From Cryobacterium luteum (GTDB taxonomy: Bacteria > Actinomycetota > Actinomycetes > Actinomycetales > Microbacteriaceae): a stretch of 64,000 nucleotides of DNA. The stretch lies in the NCBI RefSeq assembly GCF_900110125.1, contig NZ_FOCN01000015.1, positions 1-64,000 on the forward strand, read 5' to 3'. Of the stretch, positions 52,801-62,302 are shown in pieces. The notes under the pieces were generated by a model that was not told the DNA's origin, made no database searches, and saw only the letters and a program-made list of their open reading frames with translations. The translations under genes were made by a program, and so were the position numbers. Each line of letters starts with the position of its first letter. The stretch's first letter is position 1.

Positions 52801-55476
52801 CATGGGCGGGTACTTGGCGTCCTTGGCTGGCGGCCAGAACCACGGGCCGTAGAACCATCGGCCGAACGAGCTCATCCCGCTGGGGTCGCCCGGGTTCTGC
52901 GCCGGCATGTAGACGTGCGGCTGCCAGAGGTTGCCCTCACCACCCCACTTCTTCGAATCCCAGGTGGGGTCGAGCTGAGCCATCCGCTTCGCGCTCGGCA
53001 CGAAGGTCTTGTCCTGGATGGTGAGCGGGGTGCCCATTCCAAGGCCGTCGAGGGCGCCACCGGGAGCCATCAGCTTCTGCTCGGTGTCGTCGGTGATCAT
53101 GTACCCGGCTTCCTCGCCGGCATACACATTGAGCCGCGTGATTCCCCACGAGTGGTCGTGGTAGAACATCATGCGCGCACTCTGCTGATTGGTGTAGAAG
53201 AAGGTCTCTGCACCAGGACCAGGGTCGGGCATGTCCGGAACGTTGCTGACGCTAACGCCCTTCGGGTACGCGGTGTTCTCACCGGTTGGGGTCACCCACT
53301 GGTGCGGTGTACCGTCACTGATCCACGGAGTGATACCCCCGTGCAGGTGCAGAGTGGCACGGTTCTCGGAATAGCACGTGCTCGGTTTGGGAGTCTCCCC
53401 GCACATCGGGTTGCGCACACCGTCGAGCACACTTTTCTCGTCCGGTGCCATGTCCATCGGGATTTTGGTGGCTGGGTCGAGCGTCATCATTCCGGGGCCG
53501 GAGCCTGCGCCCATCACCGAGGTGTCGACCGGAAGGAAAAGATCGCCGGCGACGCCGGTGGGCAGCAGGTTGCGGAACAAGACCCGGACGGGCTTGTTCT
53601 TGGTGGCGAGGATCGTCGGGCCGAGATAATGCGGCTGGTCCACACCGGTGAAGCTGATGGGGCTGTCGGGCAGGGTTGGGTCGAGGTTGGCGTTGCCGAG
53701 CGCGACATTCTTACCGGGAACGACGGTGGTTGAGATTTGTACGTACCCGCGGAGCAGCGTGGCCGGGAGGTCTCGATGAAACTTCATGCGGTACTGCACT
53801 ACCGCGATCTCGTAGTAGTCGGTGCCGGGGTACGTGGTGGTGTCCGGCACTGCGACCGGGATGTACTGGCCCAGGTCGTTGGCGTTGGCTTCTCCTTGCC
53901 CAGGAAGAGTGTCGACAAACTTCTTGATTCCCGGGGTGAGGTAGCCCGCGCCGGGGGTGGTGACCACGATGTCAGTGACCGAGCCCTTGACCGCCACTTT
54001 GGCCGTAGCGCTGGCGCCCTTGTCGGCCGCACCCAGGGTGTCGGCGATCGTCACTGCTGGTGTTGAGTCATAGCCCGCCCCGCCGTCGGTGACGTCGATG
54101 CGGGTGACGCCGATGGTGGCCTCGACCTGGGCCGGCCGATCGGGAGCTGTCTTACTGGCGTCGGTGAGGGTCACTGTCGGGGCCGAGGTGTACCCGCTCC
54201 CCGCATTCGCGATCTCGACGCCGGTGACCACGCCGTTGGCGTCCATCGTTGCGCTGGCCGTGGCTTGCTCGCCGTCGGCGAGGTCAGGCTGGGAGATATT
54301 CACCAGCGGCTGGGCCTGATATCCCGCACCGCCGTCGGTCAACTTCAGGTTGTCGATAGTGCCGCTGGCGAGCGCGTGCGCCTCGGATCCCGCGGTGGGG
54401 TTCCCGCCCGTCAGCGTCACCGCGGGCGAGGTGAACCCGTATCCGGTCTCGTTGACGTCGATGCTGGTTATGACGCCGGTGGCGATCCCGGCGGAGGCCT
54501 TCGCTACCGTGATCGGGGTGACCCCGGCTGTTGTGATTTCTACTGTTGGCGGGACCGCGTAACCAGCACCCGGGCTGGTCACGGTTACACCGGAAATGGC
54601 ACCCGTTTTCGGGTCGACCGAGGCAGTGGCTTCCGCGCCCGTGCCTGGGTCGGTGATTGTTGGCGTGACGTCGGCCGCGAAGGAGTAGGTGCGGTCGTGA
54701 GAGAAATCGGGGTAGTTCGAAGCACCGAGCGTGACGGTGCTGTCCGTGGCCGGAGCGACGTTGGTGGCCATGGTCGGGTCGCCGCTGGCCGGCGTGCTCA
54801 AGGTATCGCCATTGGCGGGTACGTCGGTGTCCACCGGAACGCCTTGGCCGTAGAAGCCGATCACGTCGTCCTTCTGGACTGTCACTGCCGGCACGAAATA
54901 GGTCTCGACCTCGCCGGTGTCTACTGTCGGCGTCGGGACCTTCAGCTCAGGGCTGGTGTAGACGACGGTGTATTCCCCCGAAAGACCGGTCGGTCGCAGC
55001 ACCAGCGCGTGGAAGAGGTTACCCGCCGAGGTGGTCGGGCTCGCTCCTGCTGTGCCCTGGTTCCAACTTTGGAAGTCGTTGAGGGTGCCGGCCGGGAGCT
55101 TGGTGTGGTCGAGCACGACCAGTACCGGGCCCATATCACCGGTCGGCTTCGCATAGTCGGTCGCATACGTGCGCTCGGTCAGCGGGTTACCGTACCGGAC
55201 CGGCGTCGGGGCCCCGACGCTAATTTTCACCATCGCATCCGCTAACGTCTGCGGGCTGTTGGCCCAATTGGGGTATGGACCGAAGTAGTGGGGCACCCTT
55301 GTCGTATCGGTGGCGCTCATGGGGACCGCAGCCTCGGCCGCATCGGGCCGGAAGAAATCGCGTAGTCCCATGGGACCGATGCCGCTGACCAGCAGCGCAA
55401 GCGCCACGGCGGCAGCCGGCCCAGCCAAACGACTTCGCGGGGCTTGGCGGAACGGTGGGCGGGCGGGTGATTGCAT
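49864..55476 (-). CDS. Giant secreted multicopper oxidase with Ig-like repeats (MofA-type, putative Mn(II) oxidase)
   Basis: An 1870-residue exported protein. Order: signal peptide (1-50); N-terminal domain (50-270); six GxGY repeats (about 275-520: GAGYAVPPTVEI, GYGFTSPAVTL, GAGYQAQPLVNI, GSGYTSAPTVTL, GAGYDSTPAVTI, GAGYLTPG); oxidase domains (about 540-1440) with ATLHLHGGITPWISDGTPHQ (about 708), FYHDHSWGITRLN (about 770), HPLHFHL (about 1307) and WHCHILSHEEMDMM (about 1420); an FN3-like domain (about 1450-1545); three Big_5 Ig-like repeats to the end. HLHGG-x-TPWISDGTPHQW and the YHDH-x-x-GITRLNVYAGE block are typical of large MofA-like oxidases. Mn(II) oxidation is inferred, Cu or organics are possible. 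ATG start, AGGGGA upstream. Confidence 0.82.
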   Translation of the reverse strand: MQSPARPPFRQAPRSRLAGPAAAVALALLVSGIGPMGLRDFFRPDAAEAAVPMSATDTTRVPHYFGPYPNWANSPQTLADAMVKISVGAPTPVRYGNPLTERTYATDYAKPTGDMGPVLVVLDHTKLPAGTLNDFQSWNQGTAGASPTTSAGNLFHALVLRPTGLSGEYTVVYTSPELKVPTPTVDTGEVETYFVPAVTVQKDDVIGFYGQGVPVDTDVPANGDTLSTPASGDPTMATNVAPATDSTVTLGASNYPDFSHDRTYSFAADVTPTITDPGTGAEATASVDPKTGAISGVTVTSPGAGYAVPPTVEITTAGVTPITVAKASAGIATGVITSIDVNETGYGFTSPAVTLTGGNPTAGSEAHALASGTIDNLKLTDGGAGYQAQPLVNISQPDLADGEQATASATMDANGVVTGVEIANAGSGYTSAPTVTLTDASKTAPDRPAQVEATIGVTRIDVTDGGAGYDSTPAVTIADTLGAADKGASATAKVAVKGSVTDIVVTTPGAGYLTPGIKKFVDTLPGQGEANANDLGQYIPVAVPDTTTYPGTDYYEIAVVQYRMKFHRDLPATLLRGYVQISTTVVPGKNVALGNANLDPTLPDSPISFTGVDQPHYLGPTILATKNKPVRVLFRNLLPTGVAGDLFLPVDTSVMGAGSGPGMMTLDPATKIPMDMAPDEKSVLDGVRNPMCGETPKPSTCYSENRATLHLHGGITPWISDGTPHQWVTPTGENTAYPKGVSVSNVPDMPDPGPGAETFFYTNQQSARMMFYHDHSWGITRLNVYAGEEAGYMITDDTEQKLMAPGGALDGLGMGTPLTIQDKTFVPSAKRMAQLDPTWDSKKWGGEGNLWQPHVYMPAQNPGDPSGMSSFGRWFYGPWFWPPAKDAKYPPMANPYFDPTCDPNVADFCEPALIPSTPNNSVGMEAFHDTPVVNGTAYPTTTMEPKTYRFRILNGSDDRFWNLSWYVADPATGTEVALKPSEVALAQTDPVVFPTPDTTKSPKGPDWIQIGNEGGFLPTPAVVPAHETTWITDATRFDVGNVDQHSLLLAPAERADVIVDFSAYKGKTLILYNDAPAAFPARIPGYDYYAGGPDMSPAGAPTTLPGYGPDTRSVMQVKVSNAAPALAFDRPNTTADQMGKLMAAFDHHTDAAGKPAGVFESSQNPIVVGQAAYNQAYGKNFVGSGYCNAATNPAAKCDGFARIAEQGGDQFKFDTLSGTQLSIPIEGKSVHDEMNSANFDEWGRMSGNIGLEAPGATPLLQNVILYPYVNPATELLDGTKGTNSLDVTPISTNADGTQIWKITHNGVDTHPLHFHLNDVQVLNRVTWDNIIIPPEPTELGWKDTVRVSPLEDTIVAVRPILPKLPFAIPDSMRPLNPMMPLGAKGSTTGPNGSEAGFNNTDTNGDPIAPISNVMTNFGWEYVWHCHILSHEEMDMMRPISVSVPRTLPDASVVSFTRPTSDVLLTWTDGSPVSITDPTTWGNAKNEIGYRIERAPLANGAVGAYAQIATSLANVTAYTDKTAATGQYAYRVTAWNAAGNTVSAPLLTASTTPSTTAQNPGSGATGVAVNVRPTVTFNEPVTGVSNTTFTLKQGTAAVPASVTYSTTTRTATLVPTAALAADKPYTLSLTTAIKSASGGSLSATSWSFTSGPSPTVTTTNPAAGATGVAVGTTATRTPLTATFSETVTGLPSTGASTPNFTLKLGTATIASKVTYNSTTRLATLTPDAPLVADRTYILSLTNAVKDVAGNPLSAKTWTFITGPAPVVTARTPVVNATRVSRTANITATFNEAVTGLPSAAAASGNFTIKRTSTGAAFTSRVSYSSTTRVATLNPNGTLLANTRYTVTLNSGIKDTVGNPLVPVIWTFTTGN

Positions 55477-55725
55477 GATTCCCCTAACAATCGTTGGATG
55501 CGGTTGCGGACTCTATGCGATGAGGGTGCACCACCGGCGTCCTCGACGGGCCGTTTATGACACAACTGTCATCTAGCAGAATGCGTCGAAGGCCTGTGGC
55601 CTTGAGCACGTCGGCTCCGACCGGTGAAATTCCGGTGGTGAACCTAGGAACTGGGTCCCCACGGTAATCTGGACACCATTGCTGTCACCCGTTCGGAGGG
55701 CGACGAAAACTATTAGGAGAACCAG

Positions 55726-56619
55726 ATGTCGGTCGGCCTGCTCGCCGTAGTCGATGACATACTCACCGCTGCCCTCAAGGCGAGTGCGAAAACGGCTGGT
55801 GTCGTCATCGACGACGCTGCCGTCACTCCACAGTATGTTCAGGGCTTGTCGCCAGCGCGCGAGCTGCACGTCGTCTGGCGCATCGCGCTGGGCAGCCTGT
55901 TCAATAAGTTCGTCATCATCATTCCGCTCGCGCTGCTCCTCTCCGCGTTCGCACCCTGGGTGTTGCCGTGGCTGCTCATCCTCGGTGGCTCCTACCTGTG
56001 CTTTGAAGGCGCGGAGAAAGTGACCGAATGGTTCGGCGCGCATCACGCCTCCGATGAGAGTGAATCGAGGGAGGAGGGCAAGCTCATCTTCGGCGCTATT
56101 CGTACCGACCTGATTCTCAGCACCGAGATCATGCTCATCGCCCTGGCGAGTCTCGACCCCGATTTTGGCATCTGGATGACGCTCGGCGCCCTGGTCGTCA
56201 TCGGCCTCGGCATGACGGTACTCGTCTACGGTGCCGTCGCGCTGCTGGTCAAGATCGACGACATCGGACTGTCACTGATGAAAAATCCTGCACGACGAAT
56301 GCGGCGCACCGGCGCGCGCATCGTGGCTGCCATGCCCGCCGTGTTCCGGGTGATCGGAATCATCGGCACGGTCGCCATGCTGTGGGTCGGTGGGCATCTG
56401 GTGATCGCCAACCTGGCCGAGACATTCTGGCAGGCCCCCTACGACCTGCTGCACGTCGTGACACACGCGATCGACTCGGCCGGCCCGGCCGTCGTCTGGG
56501 TCACCGACACGACAATCTCACTGGTGTTCGGCCTCATGCTCGGCCTGATCATCGTCGGCATCGTCTTTGGACTGTCGGGGCTTCTCAAACGCAACAAGCC
56601 AGGCGTCGTCGCTGCCTGA
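55726..56619 (+). CDS. DUF808 family membrane protein (YedI-like)
   Basis: A 297-residue multi-pass protein with the DUF808 family opening MSVGLLAVVDDILTAALKAS and the conserved GSYLCFEGAEKVTEWF (about 86-101) and IFGAIRTDLILSTEIMLIAL (about 125-143). About six to seven transmembrane helices. Function unknown. ATG start with TTAGGAG upstream. Stands alone. Confidence 0.9.
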   Translation: MSVGLLAVVDDILTAALKASAKTAGVVIDDAAVTPQYVQGLSPARELHVVWRIALGSLFNKFVIIIPLALLLSAFAPWVLPWLLILGGSYLCFEGAEKVTEWFGAHHASDESESREEGKLIFGAIRTDLILSTEIMLIALASLDPDFGIWMTLGALVVIGLGMTVLVYGAVALLVKIDDIGLSLMKNPARRMRRTGARIVAAMPAVFRVIGIIGTVAMLWVGGHLVIANLAETFWQAPYDLLHVVTHAIDSAGPAVVWVTDTTISLVFGLMLGLIIVGIVFGLSGLLKRNKPGVVAA

Positions 56620-56841
56620 CCGCGGTCGCCTTCCCTAGCTGCCCGGAAAGCGGATGCCAGCCAGCTGCGGACGCACCGCTGCGGCCGGTGACGTGTTCCA
56701 CGGCGACTGCGCGAGCAGATCACCCTGTTCGAGACGGCGGGCTTCGTGGTGGTCTCCCGTCCATCCGTGGGTCGAGCAGCGGTTCAGCTCGCACTGATGG
56801 CACTTCACGTTGCGCGGGGCTGCGCCGGGGACCGACACAAA

Positions 56842-56879
56842 GGCGGGCCACGCGTGCTGTGTGCACGTGGGGCCCGCCT
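56842..56879 (-). terminator. Hairpin after the beta-helix gene
   Basis: GGCGGGCCACGCGTGC pairs with GCACGTGGGGCCCGCC (16 bp, two mismatches) 35 bases beyond the stop on the minus strand, with a short TTTGTGT after it. Confidence 0.7.
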
Positions 56880-56913
56880 GATTCCTGCGAGGGAAATCCG
56901 GGAGAGGGGCTGC

Positions 56914-58236
56914 TTAGCCCTTCTTGATGACGACCGCGGTGTTGTCGCTGTAGTAGTTGCGTTGGAAGTCAATGATGGTCGTGGTCTTGGCGATCACTGC
57001 GCAGTTGGCGACCTTGGTATCTCGACCGAAATTGTTGTCTTTAATGATCGTGCCCTTGAGCGGACCGTAGGCTTTTTCGGCGATGTTGACGGTGCAGGCG
57101 CCGTTGTTGGCGTAGTTGTTGGTGTAAACGAAGTTGGACACCACTCCGCGGTCCTGGGTGATCTGTACGGCGGCGCTGTGCGAGTCGGTCAGGCGGTTGC
57201 CGGTGACCTTGACGTTGTTGCCGCTCTGCACCTGGATGGAGTCGTCGTGGCTGGGCGATCCGCCCTGGTTCGGGTCCTTGAGGTAGTGCATGTGGTCGTG
57301 GATCCAGCTGTTCTGGATGAGCACGTTGCTGCCGGTGACGTGAATTCCGTCGATGACATTGTTAATGTCTAGGCGGGTGGCGGTGAAGTTGTAGCCGTAG
57401 ATGCCGTTGGCGTGGGGCGACGCCACCGTCGGCGACAGTTCGGTGTCGGTCACGACGAGGTTGCTGAATCCGCCGAGGTTGTTGATGAGGGCGCCGGGGC
57501 CGTTCATGGTGCGACCACGAATGATCGAGTTCTTGATGGTGACGTTGGCGGCCTGGATTTTGACCAGCCCGCGAATGTCCAGACCGCTCAGCACGGTGCC
57601 TGGCGTGGTGACATTGATGTCACCGTTGACGACCTTGAGCACGGTGCCGCTTGGAACGCCGGTGTTGGTCGTCGTCGGGGTGCCGCTGGTGGGCGGGGCC
57701 GGTGTGGGTGCCGGAGCGGGAGCCGGGGTGGGGGCGGGAGCCGGTGCCGGTGCCGGGGCGGGAGCGGGAGCCGGGGTGGGGGCCGGCACGGTCTTCTTTG
57801 TGAAACCGACCACGGTCATGGCGACCTTGACGTTCGCGGAGCTGCTGGCGACGACGATGGTTCCGTCGGACTTGCTGGTGACGGGCACCGTATAGGTGCG
57901 CTCGGGGCCGTCCCCGGTCGGGGCGGTGAAGTAGTAGCGCTGAGTGTATTCCGGGCCGACGAGTACTTTGATGTCGGTGGGCGCGGCAGCGGTGGTGTCG
58001 AACATCACGTCGACCGACGCAGCGTCAGCCGGGATGGTGCCGAGATCGGTAGCAACCTTGCTACCGGCGGGAACCGCGACCGACACGGTGCCGTCGGCGG
58101 CCTGAGCTGGAATTGCGGCGAGGCCGCTGAAGGCAACAGCGAAGGCACCGGCCGCGGCGATGAGGGCCAAACGGCGAGAGGAACGAACGACGGGGCGAAC
58201 GGCAGAGCGCGAAGCGAAAGCAGTGGAGGAGGACAT
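56914..58236 (-). CDS. Secreted protein with Pro-Ala linker and right-handed beta-helix
   Basis: A 440-residue exported protein: long signal peptide (about 1-47, ending AIPAQAADG), a beta-sandwich domain (48-150), an (Ala-Pro)n linker of about 40 residues (153-192) and a C-terminal parallel beta-helix (about 200-440) with repeated VTIKNSIIRG, LVVTDTELS, VLIQNSWIHDH, VKVTGNRLTDS and FVYTNNYANNG coils. Beta-helix proteins often bind or cleave polysaccharides; no catalytic motif is evident. ATG start without clear ribosome binding site. Confidence 0.8.
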   Translation of the reverse strand: MSSSTAFASRSAVRPVVRSSRRLALIAAAGAFAVAFSGLAAIPAQAADGTVSVAVPAGSKVATDLGTIPADAASVDVMFDTTAAAPTDIKVLVGPEYTQRYYFTAPTGDGPERTYTVPVTSKSDGTIVVASSSANVKVAMTVVGFTKKTVPAPTPAPAPAPAPAPAPAPTPAPAPAPTPAPPTSGTPTTTNTGVPSGTVLKVVNGDINVTTPGTVLSGLDIRGLVKIQAANVTIKNSIIRGRTMNGPGALINNLGGFSNLVVTDTELSPTVASPHANGIYGYNFTATRLDINNVIDGIHVTGSNVLIQNSWIHDHMHYLKDPNQGGSPSHDDSIQVQSGNNVKVTGNRLTDSHSAAVQITQDRGVVSNFVYTNNYANNGACTVNIAEKAYGPLKGTIIKDNNFGRDTKVANCAVIAKTTTIIDFQRNYYSDNTAVVIKKG

Positions 58237-58412
58237 GGTTCACATTTCGTCTGGTGCACATGATCGGGAGGTGCGGGTGGAGGCTGTAGGAGGCCGGGGT
58301 GACAAAAATGAGTATTGCCCACAATGGGTAATGTATCAAGCCAACTCGGCTCCTTCTCAGGTTCACCCCGCGTTCAGGGGGTAGACAGTGCACTCGAAAT
58401 GGGTATGAAAAA

Positions 58413-58443
58413 GCGGCCGGACCTGCGTTAACAGGCCCGGCCG
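58413..58443 (-). terminator. Terminator after the acyltransferase remnant
   Basis: GCGGCCGGACCTG pairs with CAGGCCCGGCCGC across CGTTAA; on the minus strand it is followed by TTTTT. It is a proper terminator for the der-side transcript. Confidence 0.8.
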
Positions 58444-58503
58444 CATCCGTTCGCGTAATTTGGCAAATTCGACACGTGTGCACGATATTGAGCCAGGAAC
58501 GAG

Positions 58504-58986
58504 TTACATTTTTGGCAGCATTCGTTTCTCGCGGAACACGCGTGAGCGGTAGCGCTTGGAAACTCCCATCACCGGGCGCTCGATCAGGCGATAACTCAGG
58601 TAGCCGACGAGCACGACCGCGCCGAACGCACCTACCCAGAAGACGATGGCGACGACCGGGTTGGTCGCAAGGTCAGGGGTGGAAACGAATCCCCAGGCAC
58701 GCCCGATGACGTTGAGCACGAGCACGTGGCAGAGATAGACCGAGTACGACATGGCGCCGAAGATCGTGAGCCTGGTCAGCACGCCGATACCCCCGCGAGC
58801 TTCGATCGCGGTGACTGCGAGCATGATCAGAGCAAACCCGATGCCGAGCGTGAAAGGCCGTTCCAGACCGGGCCCGGCGTAGAGGTCAGCCGGCGTTGCT
58901 TCACCGGCGAAGACAACGATGTCACCTGAATGGAATCGAGCTTGTGCCGCACCGGGGCTGTCCCGGCCGGCGTCAAGCTGCGCCGC
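58504..58986 (-). pseudogene. Acyltransferase-3 C-terminal remnant
   Basis: About 150 residues remain of an OafA/YrhL-type membrane acyltransferase: the last helices (TLGIGFALIMLAVTAIEARG, TIFGAMSYSVYLCHVLVLNV, VVAIVFWVGAFGAVVLVGYL) and the closing SYRLIERPVMGVSKRYR, with the family F-G-x-x-S-Y-x-x-Y-L-x-H motif. The N-terminal helices with the catalytic His are missing: the frame runs into the end of der 17 bases upstream, with no start codon or ribosome binding site. The left boundary is approximate. A 5' deletion joined it to der. Confidence 0.65.
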
Positions 58987-59002
58987 CCATACAGGGCGGT
59001 GC

Positions 59003-60517
59003 TCACGAGCGTTTGCGCTTCTCGCGAACTCGCATACTGAGGTTGATCGGGCTGCCCTCGAAGCCGTAGATCTCGCGCAGGCGACGCTGGATGTAACGAC
59101 GGTAGCCCGGGTCGAGGAATCCGGTGGTGAACACCACGAACGTCGGCGGGCGGCTCGAGGCCTGGGTGCCGAACAGGATGCGCGGCTGCTTGCCACTGCG
59201 CACGGGGTGCGGGTGGGCGGCGGCGAGTTCGGCCAGGAAGGCGTTGAACTTGCCGGTGGCGATGCGGGTGTCCCACGACTCGAGCGCGAGCTCGAGGGCC
59301 GGAACCAGCTTCTCCATGTGGCGGCCGGTCTTGGCCGAGATGTTCACGCGCGGTGCCCAGGCCACGTGGGCCAGGTCCTGCTCGATTTCACGCTCGAGGT
59401 AGCGGCGACGGTCGTCGTCGATCTGGTCCCACTTGTTGAAAGCGAGCACGAGCGCACGACCCGATTCGATGACGAGGTCGATGACGCGGATATCCTGCTC
59501 GCTGATGACCTCGGTCACGTCGAGCAGCACAACGGCCACCTCGGCCTTTTCCAGGGCAGCGCTGGTGCGCAGCGAAGCGTAGAAGTCGGCGCCCTGCGAA
59601 AGGTGCACTCTCCGGCGGATGCCGGCGGTGTCGACGAAACGCCACACCTTGCCGCCGAGCTCGACCTGCTCGTCGACCGGGTCGCGGGTCGTGCCGGCGA
59701 GTTCGTTGACGACAACGCGCTCCTCCCCCACGACCTTGTTGAGCAGGCTGGACTTGCCGACGTTCGGGCGTCCGAGAATGGCCACGCGGCGCGGGCCGCC
59801 CACTTCCTGCTTGGCAACGTTGGAAATTTTGGGCAGCACGAGCAGAATCGCGTCGAGCAGGTCGGCAACACCACGACCGTGCAGGGCGGAGACCGGCCAC
59901 GGCTGCCCGAGACCGAGCGACCACAGGCTGGCCGCTTCGGGTTCCTGGCGCACGTCGTCGACCTTGTTGGCGATCAAGAAGACGGGCTTGCCGCTCTTGC
60001 GAAGCATGCGCACGACCGCTTCGTCGGTCGAGGTCGGGCCCACGTTGGAGTCGACGACGAACATGACGAGGTCGGACAGGTCGATGGCGATCTCAGCCTG
60101 GGCGGCGACGGAGGCGTCGATGCCCTTGGCGTCGGGCTCCCACCCGCCGGTGTCGACGAGGCTGAACTTGCGTTCGTTCCAGTCGCCCTTGTACGCGACG
60201 CGGTCTCGCGTGACACCGGGGGTATCCTCGACGACGGCCTCACGGCGGCCGAGGATGCGGTTGACCAGCGCAGACTTGCCCACGTTCGGGCGGCCGACGA
60301 TGGCGATCACCGGAACCGCCGGCAGATACTGGATCGCGTCGGGGTCGTCGGTGACGGCCTGCAGTACGTCGAGGTCTTCCTCGTCGAGGTCGTAGTTGTC
60401 GAGGTCGGTGCGCAGCGCCGCGGATCGCCGGGTGGCGAGTTCCTCGTCGAGGTTGGCGAGTCGTTCCGCCAGCTCGGTGTCGAGCGCTGTGCTCGTGTCG
60501 TCGTATTCGTTACTCAT
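59003..60517 (-). CDS. der: Ribosome-assembly GTPase Der (EngA)
   Basis: A 504-residue double GTPase. First G domain: [28 protein letters not shown] and [11 protein letters not shown], then NKVDD; second: [41 protein letters not shown] and FNKWD; then the KH-like C-terminal domain. It acts in 50S subunit maturation. The N-terminal 60 residues are an acidic extension usual in actinobacteria. ATG start, overlapping the cmk stop by 8 bases. Confidence 0.96.
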   Translation of the reverse strand: MSNEYDDTSTALDTELAERLANLDEELATRRSAALRTDLDNYDLDEEDLDVLQAVTDDPDAIQYLPAVPVIAIVGRPNVGKSALVNRILGRREAVVEDTPGVTRDRVAYKGDWNERKFSLVDTGGWEPDAKGIDASVAAQAEIAIDLSDLVMFVVDSNVGPTSTDEAVVRMLRKSGKPVFLIANKVDDVRQEPEAASLWSLGLGQPWPVSALHGRGVADLLDAILLVLPKISNVAKQEVGGPRRVAILGRPNVGKSSLLNKVVGEERVVVNELAGTTRDPVDEQVELGGKVWRFVDTAGIRRRVHLSQGADFYASLRTSAALEKAEVAVVLLDVTEVISEQDIRVIDLVIESGRALVLAFNKWDQIDDDRRRYLEREIEQDLAHVAWAPRVNISAKTGRHMEKLVPALELALESWDTRIATGKFNAFLAELAAAHPHPVRSGKQPRILFGTQASSRPPTFVVFTTGFLDPGYRRYIQRRLREIYGFEGSPINLSMRVREKRKRS

Positions 60518-61202
60518 TCAAAGCCTGCTTCATGCGTGTGTGGTAGACGTCGATGACCGCTTCAATGGTCTGCTCGAAGTCGAGATGGGTGGAGTCGACG
60601 GTTATCACACCGTCTGCAGCGCTCATGAAATCGACAACCTGTGAGTCAGCACGATCGCGTGATCGCAACTGTTCTGCCACGGTTTGGGCCGATTGGGTCG
60701 TTATTTCCGCAGAGCGTCTAGCCATTCTAGCCTCCTCGGATGCGGTCAGTAGAATGCGCACCTCAGCCTCGGGGGCGACGATGGTCGTGATGTCGCGCCC
60801 TTCGACCACGACACCGGGTCGATCCACGTTCTCGGCGATGCTCCGAAACAAGTCGGTGAGCGCCCGGCGCACCTCGGGAACGCGGGCGACGGCGCTGACC
60901 GCTGCACTGACCTCCGGCGAGCGGATGGCGTCGGTCACGTCGGTCTGTCCCACCGTGACGAAGTATTCGTCGGGGTCGGTTCCGATCGCATAGTCGAAGT
61001 CTTTCAGGAGGGCGGTGACGGCATCCGCTTGGCTGCTGTCGGTGTGGCGGTCAAGCGCCAGCCAGGCCAGCGCACGGTAGGCGGCACCGGTGTCGAGGTA
61101 GGCGAAGCCAAGGCGGCGTGCGATGGCACGACTCACGCTCGACTTGCCGCTGCCGGCCGGTCCATCGATGGCGACGACGGTGGGGAGGGAGTGACGTGCC
61201 AT
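60510..61202 (-). CDS. cmk: Cytidylate kinase
   Basis: A 230-residue nucleoside monophosphate kinase: P-loop [18 protein letters not shown] at the N-terminus, [15 protein letters not shown] (substrate site), [20 protein letters not shown] and a lid with SRDRADSQ. It converts CMP/dCMP to the diphosphates. ATG start. 5 bases after the tyrA stop and overlapping der. Confidence 0.96.
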   Translation of the reverse strand: MARHSLPTVVAIDGPAGSGKSSVSRAIARRLGFAYLDTGAAYRALAWLALDRHTDSSQADAVTALLKDFDYAIGTDPDEYFVTVGQTDVTDAIRSPEVSAAVSAVARVPEVRRALTDLFRSIAENVDRPGVVVEGRDITTIVAPEAEVRILLTASEEARMARRSAEITTQSAQTVAEQLRSRDRADSQVVDFMSAADGVITVDSTHLDFEQTIEAVIDVYHTRMKQALNE

Positions 61203-61207
61203 GTGCG

Positions 61208-62290
61208 TTAACCAGCAATCCGCCAGCCGCGGGCGGCCAGCTCTTCGGTGAGGCGGGTGACGGCCTCGGGCAGGACAGAGATTTCGGCGAGGCCGATCTG
61301 GGCGCCCGGCGAGTGTTCCAAGCGTAAGTCTTCGAGGTTAACGTTCAACTCGCCGATGTCGTTGAGCAGGCGAGCGATCTGGCCCGGCTGATCGTTGACC
61401 ATGACGACCATCGAGGAGAAGCGGCGGTCCTGCCCGTGTTTGCCGGGCAGGCGGGCCACCCCGGCGTTGCCGCCGGCCAGTTCTTCGGCAACTTTGCGCT
61501 GCGCTCCCGGAGCGGCCGGGTCTTCCAGAGCGTCGATGAAGCGGTCAAGGTCGTCGCGGTAGGCCAACAGCACATCGCGCACCGGTTTGGCGTTGGCGCC
61601 GAGAATCTGCACCCACAGGTCGGGGTCGCTCGCGGCGACCCTGGTGACGTCGCGCAGGCCCTGGCCGGCAAGGTTGAGCGAGGAATGCGCCGCTCCGGTA
61701 AGGCGGCGGGCCATCAGGGTCGAAATGACCTGCGGCACGTGCGAGACCAGCGCGACCCCGAGGTCGTGCTCCTCGGGGGTCATCTCCACCAGAATGGCAC
61801 CGAGGTCGAGGATGAGATCATCGATCGCGCCGGCCTGCTGGTAGCTGATCGCGTCGTGCGCGGCGACGACCCAGGGGCGGCCGATGAACAGGTCGGCGCG
61901 GCCGGAGAGCGGCCCACCCTTCTCCCGACCGGCGAGCGGATGCGAGCCGATGTAGCGGCTGATGTCGGCTCCGCGCTCGCGCAGCTCGGCGAGCGGGGCG
62001 AGTTTGACGCTCGCGACATCCGTCACGATCGCGCCCGGGTAGGCCTCGAGCTCGCGGGCGACGATCTCCGCGGTGACATCCGGCGGCACGCAGACCACGA
62101 TGAGCTGCGGCAGATCGCCCGGCGCTGCGGCGCGACCGGCGCCGTAGTCGATGGCAATGCGCAGGTTGGTCGGCGAGGCGTCGGCCAGGATCGTCTCGAT
62201 CTGGCGGCCCCGCAGACCGAGCCCGACGCTGGTTCCGAGCAGTCCGACGCCGACGATGCGCACCGGGCCGACGAGGCGGCTTTTCCCCAT
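61208..62290 (-). CDS. tyrA: Prephenate dehydrogenase
   Basis: A 360-residue enzyme of tyrosine synthesis. NAD-binding [17 protein letters not shown] at the N-terminus, the catalytic His in [14 protein letters not shown] and the helical dehydrogenase domain with [14 protein letters not shown]. The C-terminal 80 residues form an ACT-like regulatory domain ([20 protein letters not shown]), suggesting feedback control by tyrosine. ATG start, 12 bases after the rluB stop. Confidence 0.94.
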   Translation of the reverse strand: MGKSRLVGPVRIVGVGLLGTSVGLGLRGRQIETILADASPTNLRIAIDYGAGRAAAPGDLPQLIVVCVPPDVTAEIVARELEAYPGAIVTDVASVKLAPLAELRERGADISRYIGSHPLAGREKGGPLSGRADLFIGRPWVVAAHDAISYQQAGAIDDLILDLGAILVEMTPEEHDLGVALVSHVPQVISTLMARRLTGAAHSSLNLAGQGLRDVTRVAASDPDLWVQILGANAKPVRDVLLAYRDDLDRFIDALEDPAAPGAQRKVAEELAGGNAGVARLPGKHGQDRRFSSMVVMVNDQPGQIARLLNDIGELNVNLEDLRLEHSPGAQIGLAEISVLPEAVTRLTEELAARGWRIAG

Positions 62291-62302
62291 ATGCGTCAGT
62301 CC

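Noticed and set aside
51784..53733. Open frame of 649 codons on the plus strand
   Set aside because: Antisense of the oxidase core with its copper ligand motifs; product is Arg/Val/Gly-rich without domains.
56635..56838. 67-codon Cys-containing frame on the minus strand
   Set aside because: It contains CHQCELNRC, which looks like a zinc knuckle, but has no ribosome binding site and lies beyond the terminator of the beta-helix gene; not enough support.
57700..57790. Tandem GC-rich repeat resembling a CRISPR or satellite
   Set aside because: It is in frame inside the beta-helix gene and encodes the Ala-Pro linker; no spacer-repeat structure. No CRISPR array was seen anywhere in the window.
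58919..60556. Open frame of 545 codons on the plus strand
   Set aside because: Antisense of der, which has two complete GTPase domains; composition typical of an opposite-strand frame.
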